A DNA stretch of 64,000 nt, taken from the NCBI GenBank assembly GCA_963971405.1, contig OZ020489.1, forward strand, positions 34,691,047 to 34,755,046, read 5' to 3'. Below, one piece after another: positions 31,801-42,839 of the stretch (position 1 is the stretch's first letter; each line of letters opens with the position of its first letter). This DNA is from Psococerastis gibbosa. Lineage: Eukaryota > Arthropoda > Insecta > Psocodea > Psocidae. The position numbers were made by a program, and so were the translations under genes. The notes below the pieces were generated by a model. The model ran no database searches and was not told the DNA's origin. It saw only the letters and a program-made list of their open reading frames with translations.

Positions 31801-34111
31801 AAAGTATGGACATGGAATGTTTTGATCCTGTGGAACACTGTAAAAATATTCTTTGCACAATTTTTGTTATGCCTTGCATCCAATGCAACAAGGTACCACA
31901 AAATGGTGCAAGGAATATTTTTATAGTGTTGCACAGGATCAAAACGTTCCATGTTCATACTTCTCATTTTGCGTGGACTATACCAGAAATTGCGTTTAAT
32001 TATTTTCAATCTCACTAGCATTAAATTTTTTTATATATCAGTCAGGTAAAAATTAAAATTCTCAGAACAGTTTTACGTTAAAATAATTGACATCGTCAAG
32101 TAAGGATTGTAGGGGGTATGTATATTTGGCAAACAGGAAGAAATTTCAAAGAAAGAATAGCGGAACACAGACGCGGAGTAGGAAGACAGGATACTGAGTC
32201 ATCCCTGGCCCAACATTTAAACGCCCATAGCCCATTCGACTTTGAGATTTTGTATATTGCCAAGAAGGGTCGACGACTCGATCATTTAGAAACTATGGAG
32301 ATTAAAGAAACTATTGCTAAGATCAAAACTGTACAAAACGAAGTAGCCTTCCTAATTAGTTCTCCTTTGTAGGCGTTACCTTTTTAAATGTTAAATACTA
32401 AAAACTGGATCCTGTTTTATTAGTGCACTGTTAATTGTTTACAAAGTATGAACCGTATGTTGACAACGATTTAATATTTTAACTTGCATACTTTAGTGTT
32501 TTGTTTAGTTTCTTGCACTTGACGATAGCGTGAGCCGAACCGGTCGTGTATTTTACAATTATAACGTAAAATTGTACGAAGAATTTTAATTTTTTACAAA
32601 GATTGACATGGCAGTAAGGCTTACAAATTTAATAATGAGACTATTATGTATATAATTCAGGTATGCTATTTGACGTAATATTGACTTCTGAGACTATCTA
32701 CAACCCCGCCAATTACGGAAAACTTCACGATGTCATTGCCTCTCTTCTCGCTCCCAATGGGGTTTGCATTTTGGGTGCCAAATCTATCTACTTCGGAGTC
32801 GGCGGCTCCATTCACGGATTTATGGAATTTGTGAATGAAAGGGGAAGACTGGTAGCTGAAACTTGTTGGAGCACTTCACAAGGTCAGTGGCGTAAGAGAA
32901 GGTTAGCAAGTTATGCAAGGCAGAAAGGGGGGGGGGGGGAAATACGTTTATTTGGGGTGGTTTTCTGAAATAACATAAAATTAAAAAAAAAAACTATTTT
33001 AGAAAGGAAAACGAAAGTTGGTTACGGCACTGCACAAGGTACCACACTTCTTTTCATCAGTTTGTTCGCTGTTCGTAGTTATTATGATTCAGTTAGTGCA
33101 GCCGAAAGTATGTTCTTTTGGGCCAGGTGTCGGGGAACCCTGGGCTCCAGGGGGAAGGCTGGCTCAGACAGGAAAATTGCTAATAATGTGTTAAAATCAA
33201 AAGCGCATAATTATTTCTAAAAAAAAAGTGCCATAAAACTCACGGAAAGTGGGGGTTCCGAGTAATATATATATGTTAATGAAAAAACTACAATTTTGAA
33301 AATTAAAAATACCTTATTATATGATGCATAAGGTAGTCTACTACAACTTGTAGCCTTGAGCCAAATCTTTAATAACTTGCTTAGTTCATTAAATAAAAAA
33401 TAAAAAGTATTAAATTTTGGACTGCCAATTTCCTACGGGATGCACACTCTTAAAGAACTGTGGCTAAACTGTGTTAGTCCGGCTACATATTATATATTAA
33501 AATGTAGAGAAACATCTCTTAATTGGCATATATCATTTATGGTTGTATGACTGATATTTCATGATAAATTTGACTTTGTGTAAATAACGATTAGTGGAGT
33601 GGCCGATTTGCTCTTAATAGCCGGAACTTGGAACAGAACTACAGAAACCTATCTTAAGAGTGTACAGACCGTAGGAAAGTGGCAGCCCGAAATGTAATAC
33701 TTTTTATTTCATTAACTAAGTATGTTATTAAAGATTTGGCTCATCAAAGTTGTAGAAGACTACTTCATGCATCATATAATAAGGTATTTTTAGTTTTCGA
33801 AATTGTAGTTTTTTTTATAAAATCGTTAATACGTGAAAAGTTATTGTTTATAAAATATTTGCATGTTTCTGAAAAAACTACAATTTCGAAAATTAAAAAT
33901 ATCTTATAATATGATGCATGAAGTAGTCTTATACAACTTTGATGAGCCAAATCTTTAAAAAACATGCTTAGTTAATTAAATAAAAAAAAGAAGTTTTAAA
34001 TTTCGGGCTGCCAATTTCCTACGGGCTGTACACTCTTAATATATTGAACAAATTTAATTTTCAGGAGTTGCGCGAGAAATTTTGAAGATCACTCATAACT
34101 CGTCGAAGTAA
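28810..34111 (+). CDS. METTL18: METTL18, protein-histidine N-methyltransferase
   Basis: Gene-level entry; exons 28810-28867, 29286-29483, 29864-30084, 30647-30779, 32661-32882, 34065-34111, all in phase, 879 nt, 292 residues. METTL18 (yeast Hpm1) methylates a histidine of ribosomal protein uL3/RPL3. Seen here: the N-terminal FGFSEENRMEN, the family entry motif GKYEGGMKVWECT, SAM-binding motif I VLDAGCGAGMLGILAL, the acidic-loop FQDYN, the family signature ILTSETIYNP, and YFGVGGSIHGF near the end. It is shorter than the human protein (372), mainly in the N-terminal half. It is complete and has no breaks. An AATAAA lies at 34330. Introns carry several mobile elements. Confidence 0.9.
29286..29483 (+). 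CDS. METTL18: METTL18 exon 2
   Basis: Acceptor atttttcag/TT. It reads AKNDDITWFDCKELKLEVL, then SYLCGSHRILQVPYSVAVG. Donor TCCG/gttagt, phase 1 in and out. Only the phase and position fix this divergent exon. Confidence 0.75.
29864..30084 (+). CDS. METTL18: METTL18 exon 3: SAM-binding motif I
   Basis: Acceptor gttttag/AG. Contains LVPGKYEGGMKVWECTRDI and LDAGCGAGMLGILALLHGAK, ending FQDY. Donor TAT/gtaagt, phase 0. Confidence 0.9.
30100..30590. repeat. Dispersed repeat (family D) in METTL18 intron 3
   Basis: The part from about 30390 shares AAGTCTTTCGCCTGTTTCAT, GGTAAGCTTGTCTCA and ATGGCCAAAAATTCAT with 35610-35810 and, reversed, 1077-1216 and 54095-54275. Confidence 0.5.
30647..30779 (+). 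CDS. METTL18: METTL18 exon 4
   Basis: Acceptor actttcag/AAT. Reads NHEVLELLTGPNILLNVPNA, then LYSGDWADFIKHYLEEHK. The GDW(A/S) stretch matches the SGEWSEF of vertebrates. Donor AAAG/gtacgt. Confidence 0.85.
30796..31117. mobile_element. TTA-flanked MITE next to METTL18 exon 4 donor
   Basis: Ends GGGAGCATCCATAAATTACG and its inverse; TTA on both sides. The element starts 16 bp after the exon 4 donor. The interior is G-rich (GGGGGAGGGGGAG) on the left. Confidence 0.7.
31781..31982. mobile_element. TA-flanked palindromic MITE (mariner-like)
   Basis: A near-perfect hairpin with arms of about 90 bp: TAGTCCACGCAAAATGAGAA at the left is mirrored at the right, flanked by TA. The size and TA target suit a Tc1/mariner-type MITE. 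In METTL18 intron 4. Confidence 0.65.
32110..32560 (+). mobile_element. Penelope-like element 3' end (GIY-YIG)
   Basis: 32118-32372 encodes the C-terminal endonuclease end: YIWQTGRNFKERIAEHRRG, SLAQHLNAHSPFDFEILYI, RRLDHLETMEIKE. The first Y of GIY-YIG context and the R/E of the core are seen. At 32515-32550 a diverged hammerhead-like tail ends in GAACCGGTC. The element is a short 3' remnant in METTL18 intron 4. Confidence 0.75.
32661..32882 (+). CDS. METTL18: METTL18 exon 5
   Basis: Acceptor aattcag/GT. Contains MLFDVILTSETIYNPANYGK and AKSIYFGVGGSIHGFMEFV, the most conserved blocks of the family. Donor CAAG/gtcagt. Confidence 0.9.
33290..33449 (-). mobile_element. Half copy of family K foldback MITE
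   Basis: It ends CCTACGGGATGCACACTC next to TTAA and holds the arm words ATGATGCATAAGGTAGTCT and CAAATCTTTAATAAC. It lies 200 bp before a full copy. Confidence 0.5.
33658..34035. mobile_element. Family K foldback MITE (TTAA target)
   Basis: TTAA flanks both ends; ends are GAGTGTACAGACCGTAGG and its inverse. Arms of about 170 bp fold almost fully. The TTAA target with such ends suits Kolobok-type or another TTAA-specific transposon; piggyBac is less likely as the ends do not start CCC. The element stops 29 bp before METTL18 exon 6. Confidence 0.7.
34065..34111 (+). CDS. METTL18: METTL18 exon 6, terminal
   Basis: Acceptor taattttcag/GA. Reads VAREILKITHNSSK then TAA. EILKI matches the human RILKI, which supports this small final exon. 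Confidence 0.8.
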
Positions 34112-34329
34112 AACTTTCGTGGATTGGTTTTATTAAGTTCTATATGTGGCTGTGACTGTGAGTACTGCAATAGCTTTGTGACAGCCCGTGTCTTTATCGG
34201 CCAAGGCCACTAGTAATTTTTGATAAAATTTCAAGTTCGCATAATTTGCATAGCACTATTTATAATTTTAGCTTAGATTACCAGTTTAGGTTCTAATCAC
34301 AAAATTGTATCTATAACTTTCCATTTAAA

Positions 34330-34335
34330 AATAAA
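34330..34335 (+). terminator. Possible METTL18 polyadenylation signal
   Basis: AATAAA, about 220 bp after the stop. It is the first such hexamer downstream. Confidence 0.35.
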
Positions 34336-34381
34336 GTTCGAAAGAGCACTCAAATGTTACGGTAATATTTTTGTCAATTTT

Positions 34382-34870
34382 CCAATATGCGAACAATTTA
34401 ATGAATGTGTCCGATTGACCTCTTTAGTCGCCTCTGTAGGTTATTACCCGTGTTGGGTTGCGCCGCGTCTCCGATCAGTGGCGGCTTTATAGATAGGCTG
34501 AAAAGGCTAGAGCCTACTGCGGCAAATGTTTGGGTGGTGACCAACTAACTTTTTTTGAAACCCAAACAATAACTTACTCAAAATGTGATGCTTCCACCAT
34601 GTCTGGGGCTTACAATGGCTCACAGGCAAAAATTAGAAACATGCTCCTTTGGTGGATTATATCATTTTATAACTCATCCGTTGGACACACTTTAATATTT
34701 AGGTTTAAGGTCCCACATAAGTCATCATTACAAGGGGGCGGCAAATTTCTTCAAAAATGCCAAAAATCTCTAAAGCCGCCACTGTCTCCAATCGCATGGC
34801 ATGTAGAGATTCGCACAAGTACAAGGACACTACACCACCTTGCCATCGAAGCCGATGAAGCTCAGTGAAT
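34382..34870 (-). repeat. SINE family A copy split by a hAT-like MITE
   Basis: Parts at about 34382-34475 and 34785-34870 read on as one family A SINE on the minus strand once the insert is set aside: GACCTCTTTAGTCGCCTCTG, then CGCATGGCATGTAGAGATTC. Confidence 0.6.
34476..34784. mobile_element. hAT-like MITE with 8-bp target duplication
   Basis: Ends CAGTGGCGGCTTTA and TAAAGCCGCCACTG. Flanks TCTCCGAT (34468-34475) and TCTCCAAT (34785-34792) match at 7 of 8 bases. hAT elements make 8-bp duplications and have CA-starting ends. Confidence 0.7.
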
Positions 34871-34924
34871 TTCTATCTACGCAGTCTCATTAAATTTTCA
34901 ACCCAAATTTTTAAAGGGTTTATA

Positions 34925-35335
34925 AGTTATTGACGTTGGTCAATACGAGGGTTTCCTCCACAGGTAGAGCCCTTTACGCAATACAACCGAAGCCGGCTTC
35001 AGCAGTACAGTATCGCGGGATAAGCAGAAGCGTTGCATCCTTTGCTGCTAGAGCAAGAACAGGCCACATTACTACCAATGAATACCTACACCGTTTTCAT
35101 CTAATCGAATCTCAAGTATGCCGTGCATGCGGTCTAGCTAATGAAACACTAGAACACATTCTCCTGCAGTGCTCGGCCCCATGCACACTACGGGACAAAC
35201 TACGGGATCAGGTTGGACAAAAGGAGGGCGCACATCAAAAGATCCTGTGCACTCCGAACATGTGGGCACTAGCGTCAAGGGCATTTCTGAGACATCAAGC
35301 AGTCGGCATCACCTGAGCTGGAAGCCCTGTACTAA
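34925..35335 (+). mobile_element. LINE ORF2 C-terminal fragment with zinc knuckle
   Basis: The frame has RGISRSVASFAARARTGHI, then the knuckle CRACGLANETLEHILLQC (CX2CX7HX4C), typical of the end of I/R1-group LINE ORF2. No reverse transcriptase remains. Confidence 0.65.
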
Positions 35336-35609
35336 GAAGTAAGAAGTAAGTTGACGTTGGTCTACTTTATTAAGCATTGCCCTGCCAACGACCACGTCGA
35401 TTTTTGGACGTTATTGGTATTATTTCCGTATTAATTTTGGCCGCTAGAAAACCGGTGCACCCCCTCATACTGGCTGGACAGGCTAAGACATGCTTAGCAA
35501 TAGAAAAATAGAACAAGCGGAGACTTTTACAAGTTCAAGTACGTCTCAGGGCGAGAGACCTTTAGTTAAGGCTGTATTCGACCAGGGTCCCTTTAAAGGT
35601 ACCTTTAGT

Positions 35610-35835
35610 TGACTCGTATCTGTATTTGGTTTAAGTCATGCTTTCGCCTGTTTCATTGCGTTAATGGTAAGCTTGTCTCAGTGTGTCCATTGTCGTTTGT
35701 AGCCGGTGTAGGTTGGCATCGAGAACGTATACCAGTCGTCCAATGGCCAAAAATTCATACAGAAACAATACAAATAATGTCCGAAATCCATGGGGTCGTT
35801 GGCAATGGACAAGAGACCTATGGGCCACTATAAGC
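35610..35835 (+). repeat. Family D repeat copy
   Basis: Shares CTTTCGCCTGTTTCATTGCG and GGTAAGCTTGTCTCA with the copies at 30390 and (reversed) 54095. Runs into a family C fragment. Confidence 0.5.
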
Positions 35836-35837
35836 CG

Positions 35838-36020
35838 GCCGCCATCCCAAGTTGAATCCAGCGGACCAGAGCAGGTTCAAAGCTGCAGATAACTTGGTCG
35901 TGTGCACAGTGCCGGTAGGGAATCATGGTAGGACTTGTCCTGGTCACCTCCGAACTAATCGTGTGACTTCACTGTGTTTCCCAAGCGGTTCGGAATCCAC
36001 TATAATCAGGAGGTCCACTG
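35838..36020 (-). repeat. Family C repeat, partial
   Basis: Reverse of 18682-18870: AGCTGCAGATAACTTGGTCG, GTCCTGGTCACCTCCGAAC, CACTATAATCAGGAGGTCCAC. Confidence 0.5.
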
Positions 36021-36913
36021 TCCTATGGGCTGGCATAGGACAGTCAAGTCGGAGTCGCTCTATGGGCCCAAATATGAGGCCTAAGTCGTTATTAACCCGA
36101 CGAACACTACTACTACATGGGTCATTAAAGTCCTTCAAAAATTACTGCTTACTTACTACCTTTAATTGATCAATAGGTAGCTCGGTTAAATTGCCTGCTA
36201 GATTACTGCTGCTGGTAAGATGGTCGAAAGCAGCCTATGTTTACCTCTATCACGCTTAAATCAGCAGCACATAGTACAAAAATGCATGCAGCGTCAGTAA
36301 AAACAAAACTGTTATTTACACAAATTATAGTTTATTATGGCTAAAAGAGAAGCAGAATAATAACTTAATAAGAAGAAATAAATGCTACTTAGGACTGGTA
36401 GGTAACTGTCCCTTATGAACATCCAATCAACAAACCTCCCATCTTGACAAAGCTAAGACTAGGCTATTACAATCATTATCATGTATTTATTGTAGTAGAT
36501 GGATCAACGCCCAGTTCCCTCACAACCCCCCTTCACCCCCCTCCCCTATTTTGGATTCCATATGTGTAGCGTGAGCACCAAAAGAAAAAAATTACGACCG
36601 CCTGCAGTCTTTACAAACTTATTTTCCGTTCACAATCCTAATTGTGACCACGTGCGACATTTAATTTATTTATTTATTTCAAAAAGTTCCGGCACACAGT
36701 TTTCGGCGATGGAGGCAATCCAAAAATGACAAGAATTAAATTAGTGAATTCAAATACAGCAAATAAAAAATTTGCTCCGCCTAATCCCACACAAATTCCA
36801 ACAATAAACAAACGTGGTCAACATTAAAGATAAATATGTTTTCACAAAATTACTTTACGTAGCCTCTATAAATGTTAAATGCCAACTTCGAATTGGTTTC
36901 AGTCTCAATAATG
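36020..36913. other. Space between converging METTL18 and DRAK genes
   Basis: No gene seen. Minus-strand AATAAATAAATAAAT at about 36661-36677 may supply the polyadenylation signal of the kinase gene, about 240 bp after its stop. Confidence 0.35.
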
Positions 36914-37650
36914 CTAGCAACGAGCTTGCAACTTTTGAATTCGACTTCTAACAGACTCACATTTGACAACGTTAAATCGGGAAATGCGGCCCTCTTTAAT
37001 CTCACGAATCACCACTTCGTTGCCATTTTGCTCCTTAACTAGGCGTAATCCCAACGTTCTGTTATCGGGTATATTATTAAGTGACGGCGTGGACATACAT
37101 AGACTTCGTCTCGAAGCTAACCGGGAATTGGGTGCGACGTTAAATTTCGAGAAGGCTCTTGCTACGGACCCGTTGCACTCTTTGATCCAACCGGGCTCCC
37201 AGTCAAGGGAGTCCTCGGAAGACATAACACTAGAACAGTCACCACTGGAGTCCACGGACATTTCGCTAATGGAATCGGACGTGATGGAACTCGTCTCGGA
37301 GCTTGTTACGCTCGGGAGATCCTCAGTGGCCGGTCTCGGCTGTGCAGGCAGGAAGACTCTCGGTGGTGTCTCAATGAAGACATTACGAGGAGATGGCAGC
37401 TCGACGCGAGGAGGCGGGCTGGTTTCGACAACAGCTGCAGGTCGGGCTTGAACGGTCTCGAATTTGTTTCTCGCAAGGAATATGTGGACGGGAACGGTAT
37501 TACTAGCAGCTGCTTTTTTCACTTCTACTAGGTTATTGTGATCTGCTGAGCGTCGTAAACTTGATTTCCGGACGAGGGCGGCAGCGCGATTGATGTTTTG
37601 CTCGTGGCCAACCATGGTACGGAATGCCCGAAGACTTTTATCCTCCTCAA
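36914..37650 (-). CDS. Drak: DRAK last exon: C-terminal tail
   Basis: Acceptor ttattccag/TT; reads VEEDKSLRAFRTMVGHEQN, a Ser-rich central stretch, and ends RSRIQKLQARC then TAG. No domain; compositional bias suggests a disordered regulatory tail. Confidence 0.8.
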
Positions 37651-40600
37651 CTGGAATAAGGCAACAGAAAAGTATTAGCATATGAAGTTGCGTTGATGAC
37701 TTCTGTCTGAAGACGGATTAACTTTGGTACTCGATCGGTACCAAAACTAGCTTTTGGAAGTCTTGTGAGTCTTGCAATTTCAAACACTAAATAGTGGCTT
37801 CGAAAACTAACAAAACAGAGCAGAATATAACGAGTGGTTATTTATGGGAACAGCCATTGCATTACCAATGAGAACCGTGCCAATTTAATGCCTCATCTTA
37901 TTATGAACTGAGAATTTAAACACTGTACTGACGGGCGTACTCTGTATTTCCAAAATTAAATCACGACTGTTAGTAGAACATTTCTAACTTTAGGGTTAGT
38001 AATTAGTGGGGGCCCTTGTCTTGTGGTTGAGGGGTCCATGGAAACTTATTGTTGGAGTCCCTGGCCAAGGGCATGAAGAATGATCTTTCCACCACTGCAA
38101 TGTTATGAGTTTCTAGGACCTTGGTGCATATTGAAGTGCACCTTAGCACACCTTCGATAGCAAGTTTCAATGCTTAGCTTATACTACAATACGTATACAC
38201 ACAGTACAACACAGGTTGGTATTGTATCTTGGAAAGTTAAAAAAAAAAGTGTCTCAATACCAAACCAGGACTATGGCGGCGTTTCCACCGACCTCGCTTT
38301 TGACCGTGAGCGTGATATTGACGTGGTAGCAGACATTTTTAGACTGTTACCACGTCAATAGCACGCTCACAAACGCCGTCTATGACTTACCTTTGATTTC
38401 CAAGCCTACGTTGATTCGCAAACTGGGTGCTCGTGACAAAGGCTTTCGGTCTTCTACTTCCAATGTCGGGCAGTCTGGTGTTGGGGTAGTTGGCGTTACG
38501 GGGTCTGCGTCAAACCATTCATGTTCTATGCACTCTCTAGCCGTCAGTCTGGTTCTGCAAGTAAAAAGCGATATTTTGTCATAAATATAATGTCATAAAT
38601 AAATTGTGGCCGAAAAGGTACACTTTTCTAACGGCACCATTAAGATTCAAAATATATGACTTGGTGGGAAAGTTATCACTTCTCTCCTATATTACGACTC
38701 TAAACAACTCAACAGAGGCAGCCATTGGCTATAGCTTGTGGAACTGCTCCATGTTGATACTCTTGAGAGCAGCGACATGGCCAGAGACCTGAATTCTGAG
38801 CCTGTGTATATCCGAGTTGGGATTGCCAAGAGTCTGTCAGAACGTGCAAACAATTGCTCGGATCTGATGGAGGTGAGTGGGTTGGTTACTAATTAGCTAC
38901 GATACGGGAAGGAACGTTCCCTTGTAATAAATCCAGGCCTACCAAATAGTAATAATAATATAAAAACAAGACGGAGGAAGATTTACCTTGGATCCTTAAC
39001 CATGAGGCGTCGCATGAGGTCCTTGGCAGTCTCACTGATACCCTCAAAGAGGTCGTCGGGGAATTCTAGGTCTCCTTTGGAGATATTGCAGAAGGTCTCC
39101 TGTTTGGTGTCTCCACCGAAAGGAGAGCAGCCCGTGAGGAGGACATAGAGCAAAACTCCAATCGACCACATGTCAGTCGCTAAGCTGATGGCCTCGTAGT
39201 TCAACACTTCTGGTGCTGAAAAGAAAAATAGAATGAAAAATTGTTTAATCTTGGGTAAAAAATAGAGCAATTATTTTACTTCAAACATTTGTAGGTAGCC
39301 CGGCATTTTTTTTTTTCTGTTTGAAAAAGATTATTCACATGCAAACAATTCAATGAATGTATCGGAATAACCTCTTCGGTCGCCTCTGTAGGTGATAGGG
39401 TTGGGTTACGACAGGTCACCGATCGCATGATGTGTGGGGACTCACACAAGTACGAACGTGCTACCACTATGTCATCGAAGCCGATTTAAAATTAGTTTTC
39501 CACTGCGTTACTCGGGCCTAAATTGTAGTATAATAAGAAAATATCTCAAATAGACCAATATTTGCAACTCCATAAAGAAATTTGGTTTAGAAATTAAAGA
39601 TAAACTCTGAACCTCATACCTGTCGGTTTTTTTTTTTTTTTTTTACAAAAATGACCTTGACTAGTTTATTTTTGTGTTTATATGTTCAGAAGATGTTCAG
39701 CTTCGTATCGACTATCAAACCCTTGCCAAGAGTCCCCCGGGTACTTGCCACTTGCTAGAAATTTGTCTGGTGGCCTTTCTTAGCTAATGTCCCATACTAT
39801 ACTATACATAAGTAAAATGAAGACTTAGTTGCTTACCAACATAATCAGGAGTTCCTAAAATCTCACGAATGTCATCGTTTTCTCCAACGTAGCGAGATAT
39901 TCCAAAATCGCACAGTTTTACATCACAGTCTGGGTATTCTCCCGTCAACACTAGGTTTTGGGGCTGAAAACAAACAAATTAATATATAGAATAGATCGCA
40001 CATAACTATGAGCTATGCATTGCCGATAGTGGGCAAACAGGGGAAATGCCAAAGGAAATTTTAAAATGAAAAACAAATGAACATTTTAACATGCATTCAT
40101 TCAACTAACATCAGAATCGCAGGCGCAGAAAGTTCTGCGCACTTGACCTTGTGACGTAACTACGGGAATCGATAACATACCAGAGTTGGGTGGCATTATT
40201 AATTCTTGATTTTGACAGTATTTGGCGAGATCTAGCAATTCATAGCAAACAATGTAGTACTCGCATAAAAACTATACTGTATGATATATCATTTCTCTAG
40301 TTTAAATTTAACAAAAGCATGGTACTGACAAGCCATAAAGGCCCTTTTTCGCGGTTAGGTGTAAATAATGGAACGCTGTTGTCGCGCCAGATCAAAAGGG
40401 GAGCCCTAGCACGCTAGCAGCACAAAAGTTGTTAAATAGCCAAACAAATAATCACGGAGAATGCATTAAACTGCAGCAGTACGGCAATAATACATGTCAA
40501 AGAGCATTGTCAGTAGGTTGCTGGATAGGGGAGTCTATTTATTTATCATTCATTGAACATATCCGGTGCTATTTTGAGCATGGGGGTGGTGTCATTTGTT

Positions 40601-41546
40601 TAGATGCTGACCGGCTGTCACAACCCCTCCATTTTTCCCCGAGTAAGATCACATGTAGGCTACAGTGAAGGGGGGATCAGCTTTACGTTTTTATAGCCGT
40701 CTGGTGTAATTGCCAATTAGAGAAGCAGCCTGCCTTATTTTTTTTTTTTAATATCACGCCTGTGGGGCCGGCTCTATCTATCTAGTGAGGCCTAGCCATG
40801 GGTCCCTGTCTATCTTTATCTGTAATCGGCATACGAGGCTTCCCTCTTCTCCTCTCACCGTGACCGTGCCATTCAAGGCGCCTTTCACTAGTAGCTAATC
40901 TCAATATCTCATAAGCTATGTCTTCTTCATCTTCGTCGTCCCTACAGCTTGTATTGTATTATATATATATTTATATATTATATATTGCTTGTATTGGGGT
41001 GAGCATCCACCTCTCTTCCGACATCAAGTGTTCCAATGAATTCTTCGGGCTTGGTTTTTTCCATCTTCTTCTATCTCGACGTTTGTTCTCTTTCTACAGA
41101 TCACCCATCAGTTATGTACTATTAATTATACTTAAATGTCGGAAACCCCTGCACTGCGTTCCCTCTACGCAAATCACTGGTTTTGGCAACATACCTTAAT
41201 GTCAAGGTGCGCAACGTTGAGGGAGTGCAGATACTCGATGGCACCCATGATCTCCCGCATGAACCTTCTCGCGGTGACCTCATCCGGTACCTCGTCCCTG
41301 TCCAGCAGGGCCTGCAGCTCGCCCCCCGGCGCCAGTTCCAGCAGTAGGATCATCTCTGTCGCCGTCTCGAACACTTGGTACAAGTTCACTATCCGTCCGC
41401 AAGGGGCGCATGCTTCCAGCACAGCTATCTCATGGAGAATCTCATATCGCAGATCCGTCGATCTTCTCCGCTTCTTCAAGTATTTGGCGGCGAATTGGAG
41501 GCCGTTGACTCGATGCCGACATCTTCGGACGGTAGCATATTTGCCC
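36914..41546 (-). CDS. Drak: DRAK/STK17-type Ser/Thr kinase (5' partial)
   Basis: Gene-level entry; exons 41546-41195, 39963-39837, 39215-38987, 38554-38391, 37650-36914, all in phase, 535 residues plus a missing N-terminus. Death-associated kinases of this group phosphorylate myosin light chain and act in apoptosis and cytoskeletal control; Drosophila Drak is the nearest I recall. Seen: GKYATVRRC (end of Gly loop), FAAKYLKKRRR (catalytic Lys), ILHEIAVLE, LLLELAPGGELQALL, catalytic loop HLDIKPQNLV, CDFGISR, GTPDYVAPEVL, and the telling GDTKQETFCNIS and FPDDLFEGIS. The C-terminal half is Ser/Pro-rich with an acidic Ser run (SSETSSITSDSISEMSVDSS) and a basic end. The exon with the start codon and Gly-loop beginning was not found upstream of 41546. 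Confidence 0.9.
38275..38380. mobile_element. Family P MITE beside DRAK splice donor
   Basis: Ends GGCGGCGTTTCCACCGACC and AAACGCCGTC, flanked on both sides by TAT; the core has GACGTGGTAGCAGACATT. It starts 10 bp inside the intron after the exon at 38554-38391. Confidence 0.7.
38391..38554 (-). CDS. Drak: DRAK exon: end of kinase lobe
   Basis: Acceptor ttacttgcag/A. Reads TRLTARECIEHEWFD (subdomain XI), then TPTTPTPDCPTLEVED. Donor AAAG/gtaagt. Confidence 0.85.
38987..39215 (-). CDS. Drak: DRAK exon: APE to subdomain X
   Basis: Acceptor ttttcag/CA. Reads APEVLNYEAISLATDMWSIG, VLLTGCSPFGGDTKQ and DLMRRLMVKDPR. Donor CAAG/gtaaat. Confidence 0.9.
39330..39490 (-). repeat. SINE family A copy
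   Basis: Minus-strand copy with AATTCAATGAATGTATCGG, CCTCTTCGGTCGCCTCTG, CACCGATCGCATGATGTG and the box A-like end near 39470. In a DRAK intron. Confidence 0.6.
39837..39963 (-). CDS. Drak: DRAK exon: PQN, DFG and activation segment
   Basis: Acceptor gttttcag/CCC. Reads PQNLVLTGEYPDCDVKLCDF, GISRYVGENDDIREILGTPD. Donor GTTG/gtaagc. Confidence 0.9.
41195..41546 (-). CDS. Drak: DRAK first recognised exon: N-lobe
   Basis: Acceptor cgttacag/G, so an upstream exon exists. Holds GKYATVRRCRHRVNG, FAAKYLKKRRRSTDLRYEIL, then HSLNVAHLDIK. Donor AAG/gtatgt. Confidence 0.9.
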
Positions 41547-41854
41547 CTGTAACGAAAGAAAATTTTGATTAGGTGTGGAGGATGAAGGCAGAGAAACTTG
41601 CCAAAGCCACGATGGGAAAAATTTTACGTTGAGACAAATGGGAAACTGAAGTTGATGGCGTCAAAGGGCGGGATAGCGCCTTTAGCCAATCTGATTTTGT
41701 GGATGAAATACCAAATTACGTTGTGTTCAAGACGCAACCTAGAGTTAAGAAGAACCCAGCTGTCCAAGAGGCAGCTTGCGAGACAGGTGAATCCCTCTGC
41801 TTAGAATTTTGATGATATAGGCTCAGTTAAACTGAAGACTTTTTTTTTCTTTAT

Positions 41855-41992
41855 AAAAAGTTTAATCGCACACAAACAATTCAATGAATGTAGGTAATAC
41901 CTGTGTTGAGTTACGACAGATCACCGATCGCATGATGTGTAGAGACTCGCACAAGTACGAACAAGCTACCATTATGCCATCGAAGTTCTTAA
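41855..41992 (-). repeat. SINE family A copy
   Basis: AACAATTCAATGAATGTAGG, CGATCGCATGATGTGTAGAG and GCTACCATTATGCCATCGAA match the family, with one internal loss. Confidence 0.55.
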
Positions 41993-42839
41993 AAGAAGCA
42001 ACAAGATCGGGCCTTCTGATTATTGCAGGCTATTAATTGTCAATTTTATTTATTTTAAACCCGATGAAACATAGGCTACATAATATTGTACTATACGATA
42101 TAGTGCATTCTACATTAACTTTGTCTGAAATAGCCTATGCCATACTTAAATTTGCCCAAGATGTCAACAAAGACTGGCTGCAAGCGACAATGGGGAAATT
42201 CGCCGAATATAGAATAAATTGTATAGCCATTTTTATCGCTGACGAAGATTCATCATTCCCCACTGTAATTAGGGTGGAAATGTCCCGACATACGTCTTCA
42301 AAAGTCATCGGTGGTCAAAGTTCAAATAAGCACGCGAAAACCGCAAAAGTGATTTATTTCAACCTGTCGAATGCCCACTGCTGGACTAAGACCTCCTTCA
42401 ATAATCGCCACTCCACAACAAACGGCGCTGCGCTTATTATATCCATCGATGGCTGGCTTAGTCCCAACAAAATTCACCCGATATTTTGTAACTTTTTCCA
42501 GATTTCCAGTTTTCTAATCTGGCAACCCCAACTGCAATGCAGACTATCTTCCTGGACCGGAGCAAAAAGACCCCTTATAAGTATAGAGTATAGTACATGC
42601 TATCATTTGAAACCTATACCCGCGGCATTCAACCAGTTTCTTATAGCTCTAGGCAATATACGGCCATGGATTGAAGCCAGAATTGCCGATGGTTAGAACA
42701 CTATTAAAACCAAAGGGGAAAGGACAAGGCTGGCCCCTTATAAAAGTCGTACTGGCAATTATAAAGCCTCTTATCTTTGACGTTGAGATCCTGGAGCACA
42801 TTCCTCTGGAACGGGAGGCTGGAAGAACATGTGACAAGG

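Noticed and set aside
36963-37451. Long plus-strand ORF opposite the DRAK tail
   Set aside because: It is the antisense of a coding exon and has no features of its own.
42037-42696. A 219-codon plus-strand ORF as a gene
   Set aside because: No family is recognisable, the composition looks random, and the reverse strand has words typical of LINE/SINE ends (CAGCAGTGGGC).
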